DNA of 64,000 bases, taken from Formicarius rufipectus (lineage: Eukaryota; Chordata; Aves; Passeriformes; Formicariidae). Made by a program: the position numbers and the translations under genes. Below, one piece after another: positions 48,201-57,000 of this stretch. The notes beneath the pieces are model-generated. The model was given only the letters and a program-made list of their open reading frames with translations, searched no databases and was not told the origin of the DNA. How positions within the stretch are numbered: the stretch's first letter is position 1; each line of letters begins with the position of its first letter. The stretch lies in contig VXAU01004747.1 in assembly GCA_013399695.1 (NCBI GenBank), forward strand, positions 127,588 through 191,587, in the 5' to 3' direction.

Positions 48201-51200
48201 ATAGCACGAGGTGAGATCTCCATCAGCCCAGCACAAGAAGCTGGTGCTTTCTCTGCTTTGCAGCTCCTCTGAAGTTATTTGTCTAACACAGGTTAACAAT
48301 CTCCTTTTTTTAACTGCACGGCAGATCAAAGAAGACTTTTGTCTCAATGGACTCTTGGCTGGCTTTCAAGTGCCCCAAGGCCTGGCCTCGTATTCCTGCG
48401 AGGCCCTGAATTCTTAGAAGAAAGTGGGTTTGTTCTTCCCTCCCTCCCTCCCTCTGCCCCCGGTTCCTGACTCTCCCCTGAGCTGCAGGGGCACCCTCCA
48501 GCTTGCCAATCCTGTGGCAGGGACATCCACTCCCCTTCTTGAGCTTGAGGGGCAAGCACCACGGCACTCCTGACAGAAGCCAGCAGCCCGGCAGCCCCTT
48601 GTGCTGTGGCTGTGATGCCAGGACCTCTCGGCACATCAGCTTTGCCTCCCCCCTCCCAGAGGTCCGGCAGCATTGTTTGGGCACTGTGTTGGCAAACCAA
48701 CACAGACGCAGCAATGCCTTTCAAAGCAAGACATTCCCCTGTCCCTGCTCCCCACACAGGCACTCCCCCAAAACCTGCCTCCTCCCTAACCCCACCACCT
48801 CTTGCTCTGGAGTTTTCTGCTTTTGAGCACCAGGGATGCTGGAAGGTCCCCTTGCCATCAGCTGCTGCCAAGGTGATGCAGGAAATATGCAGGACTGTGC
48901 TCTGATCCTCCCTCAGGCGAGGGTTTCAGAGTCTTGCCTGAAGGTGTGTCTCTTGGTAGCACAGCAGGTACAGAGGAGGAAGGAGCAAAGATTGTGCAAC
49001 CAGCAGGGAAGGCAGACCCTCAGGGCTCAAAGAAACTAGACAAGGATATTCCCAAGGTGAGCACTCCTCCGGTTCCCTTTTCTGTGCCGGTGTGTCTACA
49101 CACACCCACGTGTGACTGCCCACGGGAGGACAGAAGGGTAGCAGCAGTGCCAGTTTGGGAATGGTAGGGAAGCACGCAGCTATCTTCTCCTCTGCCCAGG
49201 TGAGGAGAACTTTCTGAGCACCTCCACACCAGTGATGGAAAGGAATTTTGGCAGCAGGGTCTCAAATGATCAGCTAGGTAAAAAACCCCAAACAAACAGC
49301 ATTTTTTTAATTCCCTCTGAAGCTGATGCGAAGACCCTGAGGGAAGACTCCACCACATTCCCTGGCAGAGAGCAAGACCAGCAGCACCTGCCACCAGCCC
49401 TCCCCTGGCACAGGTTTCCACCCTTCCCACACCATTCCTGGTTACAGGGAGACCTCAACATCTTCCTGCCGGCAGACCCCATAGCAGCCACAACCCTCAT
49501 CACATCGGCCCCTTCTGTGTGGGTTGGCAGCTTATGTTTTTCCCCCTTAAAATAATCAAACAATGTTTGATCCAGCCCACATTCCTAAAATACAGCCAGA
49601 CCTACCCAACCTTTTCCCGTTTCCAGGGGGACTCCACTGCTCCCCCACACTCCCCTAATCCCTCCCCTGCAAGGGCTGGAGGCATTTCCACCCCGAGGGC
49701 TCCTTGTGTACCGGCAGCACTGGAACCAGCACAGGAACCCTGTCATTCTCTCCTGCTGCTTCACATCAGCTGACAGAGAGAAGGAGGCAGGGACCGACTC
49801 GCCTGGCTCCTTCCACGAGCTCACCCCAGACGTGTCATCCATCCCAGCTTCCACTGCTTTGTCCTTGTCACTGCCTCATGCTAGGAAGACTAGGGAAGAA
49901 TGCTGGAGCCGTGCAGCAGGAAGATGCAACCGGGAGCTGGGCCGAGGTTATAAGCAAGCACCCAGCCGCACCTCATTCCTTGGGAATTCCAGAAAGCCTT
50001 GCCAGTGGGGCTTCACCCCAACCCAACCACAATGGGTTCAGCCCATCTCTGTAAATGTTGCAAGGCAACTATTATAGCCCGCAGGGCAAATGCAAATCAC
50101 TTTAGATCCTTGCTTCCCAACTGGCAAATACATTCCCGCTGAGGCTTGTACTCCCTTTGGCTGGAAGAGCTCCAGGGCCCTCCAGCTCCAGGTGGGTGTG
50201 ATTGAAGAGGGAGAGGGACTCAGGAGGCTCCATGTCCTCCTCAGGCCTTTGCTGAACTGCGGAGCTACTGCTCCTGGTGCACTTTCTCTGGCAGGGCTGG
50301 GAGAAGGTGCAGGCCCCATTCAGAGGACAGCTATGGTTCATCAGCTTGGTAGGAGCTGTGCTGTGTGTGCTTGGTGCGGAGGGTGCAATACACTGCTCTC
50401 AGAGTAGGTGTGGGGACTGACCACAGGTAGAAACGTCTACCCAAACAGAAATGTTCTTGGTTCTCCGATCTTACAATGACAATTCCTCCTATGAAACCTA
50501 GCGCCAAAATTACCAAACTCTAACCCTTATAGGCTGTCATAGAGCTATGCAGTATTTCAGTATGATTACAACACTAAATAACAGCCCCCGGGGATCAGAA
50601 ACTTCCACCTTCACTCTTCCCCAGCGCCAGCCATGGCTGATGTTTCATGCTGCATGGGAGGAAGAGATCTGAGCCATCCAGAGAGGAAATACCATCCTCT
50701 GCCCAAAACAAACATAACCACTGGGCAGCCCACAGCTCTAACTGCTTCCTTTTGTGGTGTGGGCAAGGGCAAAATGGGCCCATAGGGAGGTGACGTGATG
50801 CTTCGCACCCAACCTCTTCCTTGCCACCCCACAAGAGGTGCACCCACTCACCCTGCTCAAAAAAAAAAGGAAGGCAAAAAGACAAATTATGCAAAGAGAG
50901 GAAGGTTTTGGTGGAATGATATTTCTTGCCCCTGACAACCAAGTTGCTGATCCAACACACTGTTTTGCCACCTTGAGTAGAGCTGAAGCGGGAACCGAGT
51001 GCTGTGTAGGAATGTTAGGGGCTTTCTGATCCCCTCAATCTCTACATGATCAGATGATGAAACGTAGCAGCGTAAGTCCAACAATTTGGGGATTTGAGGA
51101 TCCTTTTCCTCAACCACAGCTTTGAATGAGGCTTCAGTTTTCACATAGGAAAACTGAAAAGGGATGAGGTGTTCATTCAAATCCAGTCCCGGGCCCTCAC

Positions 51201-52505
51201 CCTCTGCCTGGCTTCCTCCAGATCAGAGCATTCTGGATTTCAGGACAAGATGCTTTTGTGACCATGGAAGTGGAGCAGACACTCATCTCCTGCCTCTTCC
51301 CATGGTCCCAGCTGGGCACACACCTTGCTGAATAACCATGCCACTCCGTGTTGGTGTTTCTACCCATGCTGTTCCCTTCCAAAGCCCCATGCCCTTTCTC
51401 CATCAGCTCTTAGGTGATGCCAGGGTGGGTTTCACACTGTGTGTTATTCTGAGGTGCCAAATGGACCTCTGCCCCCACTGCAGGCGTACTGCAGTGATGC
51501 CAAAAGCACTAGAAGGGTTGAGAGGCTCTATGCATCCAGCACCCACCCCAGGGTGACAGCCCTGGGCGCGGCAGGGCAGGAGGCTGCGCAGTCCCTGCAA
51601 CTCCCCTGCAGCACCCATGCTCTCACATTAACCAAGGGCTGCTTCAGCCTGGTCTCCCCTGTCCCTACAACCGGGGGGCCGACACAGGGTGAACGTGTTC
51701 CCAGAGGAAATGCCCCCTGAGGGCCCATTCTGAGAGGAGCGCACATTCCAGAGGGGTGCCCCCACTCCAGAGGGGTGTCCCCGCCCCAGAGGGGTACCCA
51801 CTTCAGAGAGGTGCCTGCTCCAGAGGGATGCCCGCTCCAGAGGGGTGTCCCCGCCCCAGAGGGGTACCCACTTCAGAGAGGTGCCTGCTCCAGAGGGATG
51901 CCCGCTCCAGAGGGGTGTCCCCGCCCCAGAGGGGTACCCACTTCAGAGAGGTGCCTGCTCCAGAGGGATGCCCGCTCCAGAGGGGTACCCACTTCAGAGA
52001 GGTGCCCTCTCCAGAGGGATGCCCGCTCCAGAGGGGTGTCCCCGCCCCAGAGGGGGACCCACTTCAGAGAGGTGCCTGCTCCAGAGGGATGCCCGCTCCA
52101 GAGGGGTACCCACTTCAGAGAGGTGCCCTCTCCAGAGGGATGCCCGCTCCAGAGGGGTGTCCCCGCCCCAGAGGGGTACCCACTTCAGAGAGGTGCCCGC
52201 TCCAGAGGGGTGTCCGCTCCAGCGGTCGCTGCCCGTCATTGTCGTGCCTGCGCCCCACCGCAGTCCTTCCCTCGGAGAGGGGCAGGGAAGCGCCGCCCGC
52301 CCGGGCTCCTCGCCCGCTCCGCTCCCGCCCGGCCACCCCCGGGCTTCACCCGCCGCACCTGCGGGGCGGGAGCGGCCGCCGCCGGCTCTCCCTCCATCCC
52401 GGGCTGGCAGGTCGGCAGCACCGCCCGCTGCCAGCGGCGGAGACTCACCTCCATGCGGGCCAGGGGCAGGGAGAGGATGAACGCGAAGACCACGCCGAAA
52501 TTCAT
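39151..52505 (-). CDS. PDGFB: PDGFB, platelet-derived growth factor B chain (six coding exons)
   Basis: Secreted mitogen forming PDGF-BB/AB dimers that bind PDGF receptors; needed for recruitment of pericytes and smooth muscle. The CDS joins 52505-52449, 45566-45470, 42285-42202, 41720-41515, 39838-39697 and 39287-39151 (723 nt, 240 aa; human 241 aa). All introns are GT-AG and in phase. Residues 1-18 are a hydrophobic signal peptide. A propeptide follows, with GDPIPEDIYEILGGSSVRSI at its start and a sequon N61-A-S. RERR (74-77) is a furin-type cleavage site. The cystine-knot domain keeps all eight family cysteines (C93; PPC, RCSGCC and QC in exon 4; QCRC in exon 5). The basic tail RVRRPPAQKRKHKKYKH matches the matrix-retention motif. 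The start codon gives the only signal peptide; two in-frame upstream AUGs exist in weak context. CBX7 lies downstream on the same strand. Confidence 0.97.
39288..39696 (-). other. PDGFB: PDGFB intron 5
   Basis: A 409-bp GT-AG intron, GA/CT-rich in the middle (about 39420-39530). Nothing else recognised. Confidence 0.88.
39697..39838 (-). CDS. PDGFB: PDGFB coding exon 5
   Basis: A 142-nt exon, acceptor AAATAG and donor GTAAGG. It encodes VYKIEFVQKKPKFKKVIVPL, then EDHVQCRCE with the last two conserved cysteines, and a proline/arginine-rich segment ending in SREQR. Confidence 0.95.
39839..41514 (-). other. PDGFB: PDGFB intron 4
   Basis: A GT-AG intron of 1,676 bp. It contains a MARE-like TGCTGACTCA at 40390-40399; a sister site of the same ten bases occurs in CBX7 intron 2. 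No repeats of note. Confidence 0.88.
41515..41720 (-). CDS. PDGFB: PDGFB coding exon 4 (cystine-knot core)
   Basis: A 206-nt exon, acceptor CCACAG and donor GTAAGG. It encodes AECKTREVVFEISRN, TNANFVVWPPCVEVQRCSGC and CNNRNVQCRPTQ, the most conserved part of the growth factor, with six of the eight cysteines. Confidence 0.97.
41721..42201 (-). other. PDGFB: PDGFB intron 3
   Basis: A 481-bp GT-AG intron between the propeptide exon and the cystine-knot exon, with no recognisable element. Confidence 0.88.
42202..42285 (-). CDS. PDGFB: PDGFB coding exon 3 (propeptide and cleavage site)
   Basis: An 84-nt exon, acceptor CTGCAG and donor GTGAGT. It encodes EQDTLSLNLNASQPGQTP and then VALSRERRSL. 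The N-A-S sequon and the R-E-R-R proprotein-convertase site are directly visible. Confidence 0.94.
42286..45469 (-). other. PDGFB: PDGFB intron 2
   Basis: A 3,184-bp GT-AG intron. The block at about 44,480-44,960 is GC-rich with a MEF2-type site (TTATAAATAA, 44810-44819) and looks denser in motif-like sequence than the rest. No exon or transposon was seen. Confidence 0.85.
45470..45566 (-). CDS. PDGFB: PDGFB coding exon 2
   Basis: A 97-nt exon (same size as in human), acceptor GGCAG and donor GTAAAT. It encodes GDPIPEDIYEILGGSSVRSI and then SDLQRALRIDSV, the N-terminal propeptide. Confidence 0.95.
46048..46078. repeat. (TG)n/(CG)n alternating repeat
   Basis: About 30 bp of TG and CG steps in PDGFB intron 1; a small potential Z-DNA stretch. 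Confidence 0.8.
51104..51158. promoter_or_regulatory. ETS-RUNX-TCF motif group with IRF-like inverted repeat
   Basis: TTCCTC (ETS, 51106-51111) is directly followed by AACCACA (RUNX, 51112-51118) and CTTTGAA (TCF/LEF-like, 51120-51126). Then comes a 10-bp perfect inverted repeat: TTCAGTTTTC (51133-51142) and GAAAACTGAA (51149-51158), with a 6-bp spacer, each arm resembling an IRF half-site. It lies in PDGFB intron 1, 1.3 kb from exon 1. A candidate haematopoietic-type enhancer; inference. Confidence 0.35.
51748..52222. repeat. GC-rich minisatellite with 70-bp higher-order unit
   Basis: About 27 monomers of 17-18 bp share a CCAGAGGGGT or CAGAGAGGTG core. Four monomer types follow each other to form a 70-bp higher-order unit (18+18+17+17), e.g. 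starting at 51781, 51851 and 51921; later units lack one monomer type. Because 70 is not a multiple of 3 and the units contain no stop codons, three plus-strand frames stay open over the array (about 211-310 codons), which is an artefact. The array ends about 225 bp from the PDGFB exon 1 donor. Confidence 0.95.
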
Positions 52506-52710
52506 CCCGACTCCAGGCGCCGCCGCCTGCGGGCACATGGACGGCGAGCCCCGGCAGGGAAGCGCTTCCCGCAGACAGCCCCGCGGCCGCCCGGCCTCAG
52601 GCATCGAGGGCGCCGCGCGTTCCCATGTCCCCTCCGAGCCGGGCTGCGCTGGGAGAGTCGTAGGAGCCCTTGGAAGAGGACGTAGAGGTGGTGGTGGTGG
52701 TGGTTAGGGG
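52225..52710. promoter_or_regulatory. PDGFB: CpG island around PDGFB exon 1
   Basis: The GC-rich, CpG-rich block covers the donor side of intron 1, coding exon 1 and the 3' part of the leader. It adjoins the minisatellite on one side and a GGT-type run (52690-52706) on the other. The upstream leader (52.7-53.5 kb) is AT-richer, so the island is downstream of the proposed transcription start. Confidence 0.75.
52449..52505 (-). CDS. PDGFB: PDGFB coding exon 1 (signal peptide)
   Basis: The 57 coding bases encode MNFGVVFAFILSLPLARME, a short hydrophobic secretory signal, and end with GAG before donor GTGAGT in phase 0, as in mammals. It lies within a CpG island. Confidence 0.93.
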
Positions 52711-52982
52711 AGACAGAAGTAATTCTCCGTGACTCGCCTGTCTCTGCGCTATCTCATAAGCCCGGTGGGAAAAAAATGCAGTCCCTCGGAATTATACACA
52801 TCCAGACTCTGCGTCCCCCTCGCTGCAAGGGATGCTTCAGTGGTGCCTTCGGCTAGGTGGTCCACATGCTATTCTTCCTCTTGGTTTTCTTCCTTTTTAA
52901 AAATATATTTATATATAAGCTTTTACATGCAGGTAGCAATGTCTCAGTGTTCTTAGAGAAAGATGATAATAACAGAATAATA

Positions 52983-53075
52983 ACTAAAAAAAAAACAACA
53001 ACAAACCAACCAAACAAACAAAAAAAACCCCAAAAACTTTTCCAAAGTTTGGTTCAAAATCAAAAAAAAAAAAAT
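52983..53075. repeat. A-rich (plus strand) low-complexity tract in the PDGFB leader
   Basis: AAAC/AACC-type sequence with A-runs. On the mRNA strand it becomes U-runs with single G, unusual in a 5'UTR. Confidence 0.8.
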
Positions 53076-53290
53076 CTTCCTTAAGGTGTCCTTTTCTTAA
53101 AATGCTCCTTTCCTTCCTTTTGCCCTCTTGCTTTTCCGCAGAAAGTTGCTAGTATACATTCAATTTTGTCGCCTTACATTATGTTCTGGCTCGGGTGCCT
53201 TCTCGTTCCAAGTGTTGGCAGTTTGCTTGCACGGGAGGTTTGGTTTGGGTATGGAAACAGGTGAGAGCAAATGTTTTCGCTCTGGGTTGC

Positions 53291-53316
53291 GTGTGTGTGT
53301 GTGTGTGTGCGTGCGC
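53291..53316. repeat. (GT)n microsatellite in the PDGFB leader
   Basis: About 10 GT units plus GC steps; transcribed as CA repeat in the 5'UTR if the proposed start site is right. Confidence 0.88.
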
Positions 53317-53498
53317 TGAGCCTTGACAAGCCTCAGAGCAGAGCCGCTGATGCTGCCTCCTGCACTCTCTTGGAACAAGAAAGGAAAACCAAAAAAATGC
53401 AGGAAAAGGTAAAATTGCAGGAGAGGCGAGTGAGCCGATGGGGTTTTATTTTAATCTGCGAGCTGCAAGAGAGACTAAACTGGCACTCGGGGCTGCTC

Positions 53499-53525
53499 CT
53501 TTTATGAAGGAGAGGAGATGGGTGG
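53499..53525 (-). promoter_or_regulatory. PDGFB: PDGFB core promoter: TATA variant and CCACCC box
   Basis: On the minus strand CCACCC (53525-53520) is followed by a CT-rich spacer and CATAAAAG (53506-53499). The human promoter, from memory, has a CCACCC element (Sp1-binding, SIS proximal element) upstream of TATAAA with a similar CT-rich spacer. This places transcription start near 53475 and agrees with a leader of about 1 kb. The avian box has C in place of the first T. Confidence 0.65.
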
Positions 53526-56500
53526 AGCATAACTTGCCACCCTCCTCTTGGCTGGGTATCAAGCGAAAAATCTAGTGAGGGAGTAGTTCATCGCTGACAA
53601 AATAAAAAGTGTGTTAATTTGAATGATAAATTAATTAAAAATTACTAATGCTGCAGTAACCTGTGTAATGTGGCTTTAATATCGCGTGAGGAATGGGGAC
53701 ATAAATTCCTGCTTCCTCGGCAAGAGATAAGAAGAGAGGAGTTCCCGGCACGGTAGTTTGTTATTTTTTTTGGCCCCAGGTTCTTGCTGTTTCAGTCTGG
53801 AGCCCATTTCTCTAAGCTCCACTCGCTGCCTTCCCTGCCCTGCTACAGCACTAGCTTCAGGGAGAGAGATGGCTTTAATATCTTACATCTCTTTGTGTGC
53901 AGGGGAAAAAAAAAGAAACCAGAGAAATTTACATGTTCCTATAAGGCAATCTGGTGTTGCTCGTGGCACCCGGAGGTATTTTGCTGCATGATTATCTCCA
54001 CGATGTAATAAACATCTGAAGGGAAATTAAGCAAGCAGATATTTGCTGTGGGGGGAGAGGGATGGGGAGGGGAAGGCTGCTAACAGGTGAGTTCAAGAAA
54101 GAGTCATATCCTATTTAAAAAACACCCATACACACGCCCTCTCATGTGCATACGAGTGATCTTGCAGTGTGGAGTTGCACACTCACAAAGCGCACTTCAG
54201 GCACGACCAGGAGGGGTTTCTGCACCATCTTTGTGCAGGCTCATATCCACCGATACATTCCTGCACTGTCATGCACCGCAGGCACTCGGCAGGCGTTCAC
54301 TCTGAATCCCAAGCATCCTCCCTGCTTTTTCTATGCTACGCACACACTTCTATTGGAGTCACTCTCATGCACAGCTACGTGCAAATTTTGTCTCATTCAC
54401 ACATCCCTGGGCATCCATGTGTTCTCCTTCACTCTCCCTCTCTCTCTTCCTTTCTCACATACATACACCCACTGGCATACCAGTGGCCTCATCTCACAGC
54501 ATCACACATGCTCCCTTAGACTATCTAGGTGCCTGTGAGTCTCATGCAGCCAAACCCTCTCTAAAACACATGGTCTCACACTAGCACTCGCACACGCACC
54601 ATCCGAAGGGTCCAGGTGTGAGGAGGAGCTACCAGAACTGAGCAGCAGGCAGCCCACCAAATATTCCTCTGTAGCAGGCATACACCTGCAACACCTCCCA
54701 GGCTGGCTAGCTACACCCCCGAACCTGACTTTGGTCTTGTGGATGTGGGTGTTGGTCAGAAAGCACAGGGGCACCAGGAGGACTGGGGGTCCTCCATAGC
54801 TTTCTTAAAATAGCCTAGCTCCTCTGATCTTCCCATCACAGAGACAGGTAACTCAGACACAAAATGAAAGGTCCTACAGCAATGCAGCGTGTCAAGGTGC
54901 TCTTAGGCCACAAGGGACCACCTTCCTTTGCCCTAACCCAGAAGGACAGGGGGCAGATTTCCACACAGGTGAGGAGCTGGTCAGAGCCATGTCAGCTCCA
55001 GGGCCCGGGCCATTTGAAGTGCATGAGTGCAGAGATAAGGTGTGTCCTGGAAGTCCCTCAAACCAAGTCAAAAGTGATTTGGTCTCAGTTTTGGAGCTCA
55101 AGGGGGAGGAAGTTGAAATGCAAGGCATACCTTTGTACATTTCTACTGCTAGACACCTTAAGAAGCCTTTATCTTAGATGCTAGCCCTGTCCCACTCCAA
55201 ATTCCTCAGGACACTCTTAGAATTCCCCTCATTCTCCATCCTGTCCCGCCAGCAAGTGTACCAGCCATTTCAAGTGATTATAATTTGTCTCTAACTCCCC
55301 AGCAGGGTGGAGCTGCTACCCTAATGTCTACCTGGAGCTGAAACTCCTTCTGAAATCTGTAGGAGACTTCAAGAAAAGGTTTTAGAAGGGCCTGGGTCCA
55401 TCTTACCTCACTCCAGATGGCACCAGCCAAAGAAATGCTGTAGCCTTGGGCTCCCTGGTATTCTGCGGCAGAGAAAGGTGGTGATTTGAGACAGCCAAAC
55501 CAGCTTCTGGAAGCCCTTCAATCTGGGTAAAGGGAGCTGGGGGCAGCTAGGTCCTGAATGTCTATGACCCCATTATGTGTTTAAGGTTCATAAGGGGTCA
55601 GTGAAGGCTAAAATGTGTTTGGAGGATCTCGGCCCTCAAATAAGCTGGTGTGGCTCCACCACCTTCATGCCACCTGGTTCAAGCTGTGTAGGGGCTCCCT
55701 CATGCTGTAGTGGCTGCCTGGCCAGGACAGAACAGCCTGCGTGTGGGAGGGCTGATCAAACTCCTCAGCAGGGAGAGATATTGGCGCCGGAGAGAAGAAG
55801 GTCTCAGCAGAAACCTCTCTGTCAGGGACTGCTGCAAATGCCTTGCTCAGTAGCAACAAGAGCTGCTGCAGGGACTGATTTTGGGGGGGAATATGTATGG
55901 TGTGAGGTTGGGTTTTTTAAAATATCCGGCTGCATTACATGTTAGCTGGGATAGAAATAGAGTTATTTGTTTTTATGTGGATGATACCGGGCAGTTTTTA
56001 GAAGCTCAACATCAGAAACAAAAAGCTAATCCCTGCTGAACCTCCAGACAGCAAGGAAGAGGATGTTTGGAATTTGACTAATCATCTACCTATGACCCTG
56101 CCTGGAAATAGAGCAAAGTGATATTCTAGCCACTCAGGCTTCAGTCGCTTTTCCTTACTCTTTCTGTTTTTAAGGCAGAGACAGATTTTTCCCAAGTGAG
56201 GTCTTTAGATTCACTGAAGGCTGGGCCAGTCTCACGGGCATAGAGTTCAACAGGAGTGCATGCCCTTAAAACTGCTGTGCCTTGAGCCAGGTGGGTACTC
56301 CATTGATTTTCTTACTTCTGTGAAATTAGCTTGACATTTGTCCCACAAACCCCTAAAATTAATGGGAATGACTGGATCTTCCCCTCACCTGGCCTGTGGG
56401 AGGGGACTAGAGGCCTGCAGGGCTATTGGTCTCCCAGATGTCACAGGAGAAGAGTTTGAAACCACAATTGCATGTACTGGGAAGATAGTTTCAAGGCTAC

Positions 56501-57000
56501 ATGAAGCAGCTGGATCATAAAAATGTCCCGTCAAGAGCATCACAAATTGACACGGTCTGGTCACAACTGTGCTAACTGGTAATGGCTCGGCAGGCAAACC
56601 TCAACAGAAACAGATTTCCTAAGAGCCTGTAGCAGGGTTTCTTATTAAAACACTTTCACCACCACTAGAGCTCTAAAACCTGTGAACAGCTTCTTCTGGG
56701 TTATTTTCTTTTCACTAGGGAGGAGAGCAACACTTGTCCGAGGACAATAGCCAGTTCCTGGCTGCAAGGCTGCTCTCCCCTCATCTAGTGGAAAAAATTA
56801 TCTTCTAGTCACCATCCACAGAGGCATGATGTGAAGGGTGATATCTTCTTTTTTAATTATTTATTACATTTTTTTTAGAGACGGGAAAGAGTTGTGAAAC
56901 AACAGGAAGAAAAACAGGGCTTACAATGGAAAGCAAGACTCAGTCTGAACAGCTGAGGTGCCTCAGCCTCTCCATGATGAGTCCTATTTTGAAAAACAAT
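53526..57000. other. PDGFB upstream region, no gene seen
   Basis: No exon recognised. The first 250 bp are AT-rich with homeodomain-like TTAATTAA-type sequence (about 53610-53640) and an ETS/GATA pair. A CA/CT-rich cryptically repetitive part spans about 54120-54600. The remaining frames are short. Confidence 0.6.
53712..53731 (+). promoter_or_regulatory. ETS and GATA motif pair upstream of PDGFB
   Basis: CTTCCTC (53712-53718; GAGGAAG on the other strand, ETS type) lies 6 bp from AGATAAG (53725-53731, GATA type), about 240 bp upstream of the proposed start. This pairing is typical of megakaryocyte and endothelial elements, two sites of PDGFB expression. Inference. Confidence 0.35.

Larger units (their letters stand above)
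45567..52448 (-). other. PDGFB: PDGFB intron 1
   Basis: A 6,882-bp GT-AG intron. It holds a purine-pyrimidine alternating stretch (46048-46078), a perfect octamer ATTTGCAT (46110-46117), a 17-bp palindrome (49555-49571), an ETS/RUNX/TCF/IRF motif group (51104-51158) and the composite minisatellite near exon 1. No alternative coding exon was recognised. Confidence 0.85.
52506..53475 (-). other. PDGFB: PDGFB 5' untranslated region
   Basis: The length, about 970 nt if transcription starts ~25 bp after the TATA variant, matches the ~1 kb leader of mammalian PDGFB. The block ACTTTGGAAAAGTTTTTGGG on the minus strand (about 53027-53049) resembles a piece of the human leader as I remember it. It holds several upstream AUGs, a (GT)n/(CA)n repeat at 53291-53316 and a U/G-rich tract at 52990-53040 on the sense strand. 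Splicing within the leader cannot be excluded. Confidence 0.7.

Noticed and set aside
51756..52707. Three plus-strand open frames of 211-310 codons and a 180-codon minus-strand frame
   Set aside because: They read through the stop-free 70-bp minisatellite units and the PDGFB CpG island; PEGCPLQRG-like repeats arise from the DNA repeat and not from a gene.
53333..53530. 65-codon minus-strand open frame starting with ATG at 53530 near the PDGFB promoter
   Set aside because: Its ATG lies upstream of the proposed TATA box, so it would not be in the main transcript; no similarity to known proteins.
54100..54600. CA/CT-rich stretch considered as an exon or as a satellite
   Set aside because: Repetition is only cryptic (scattered CACAC and CTCTC), without a defined unit; the open frames have no similarity to known proteins.
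56763..56782. CTCF-like motif on the minus strand (CATCTAGTGG)
   Set aside because: Two mismatches fall in the critical GCC/GGC part of the core; much weaker than the site at 17608.
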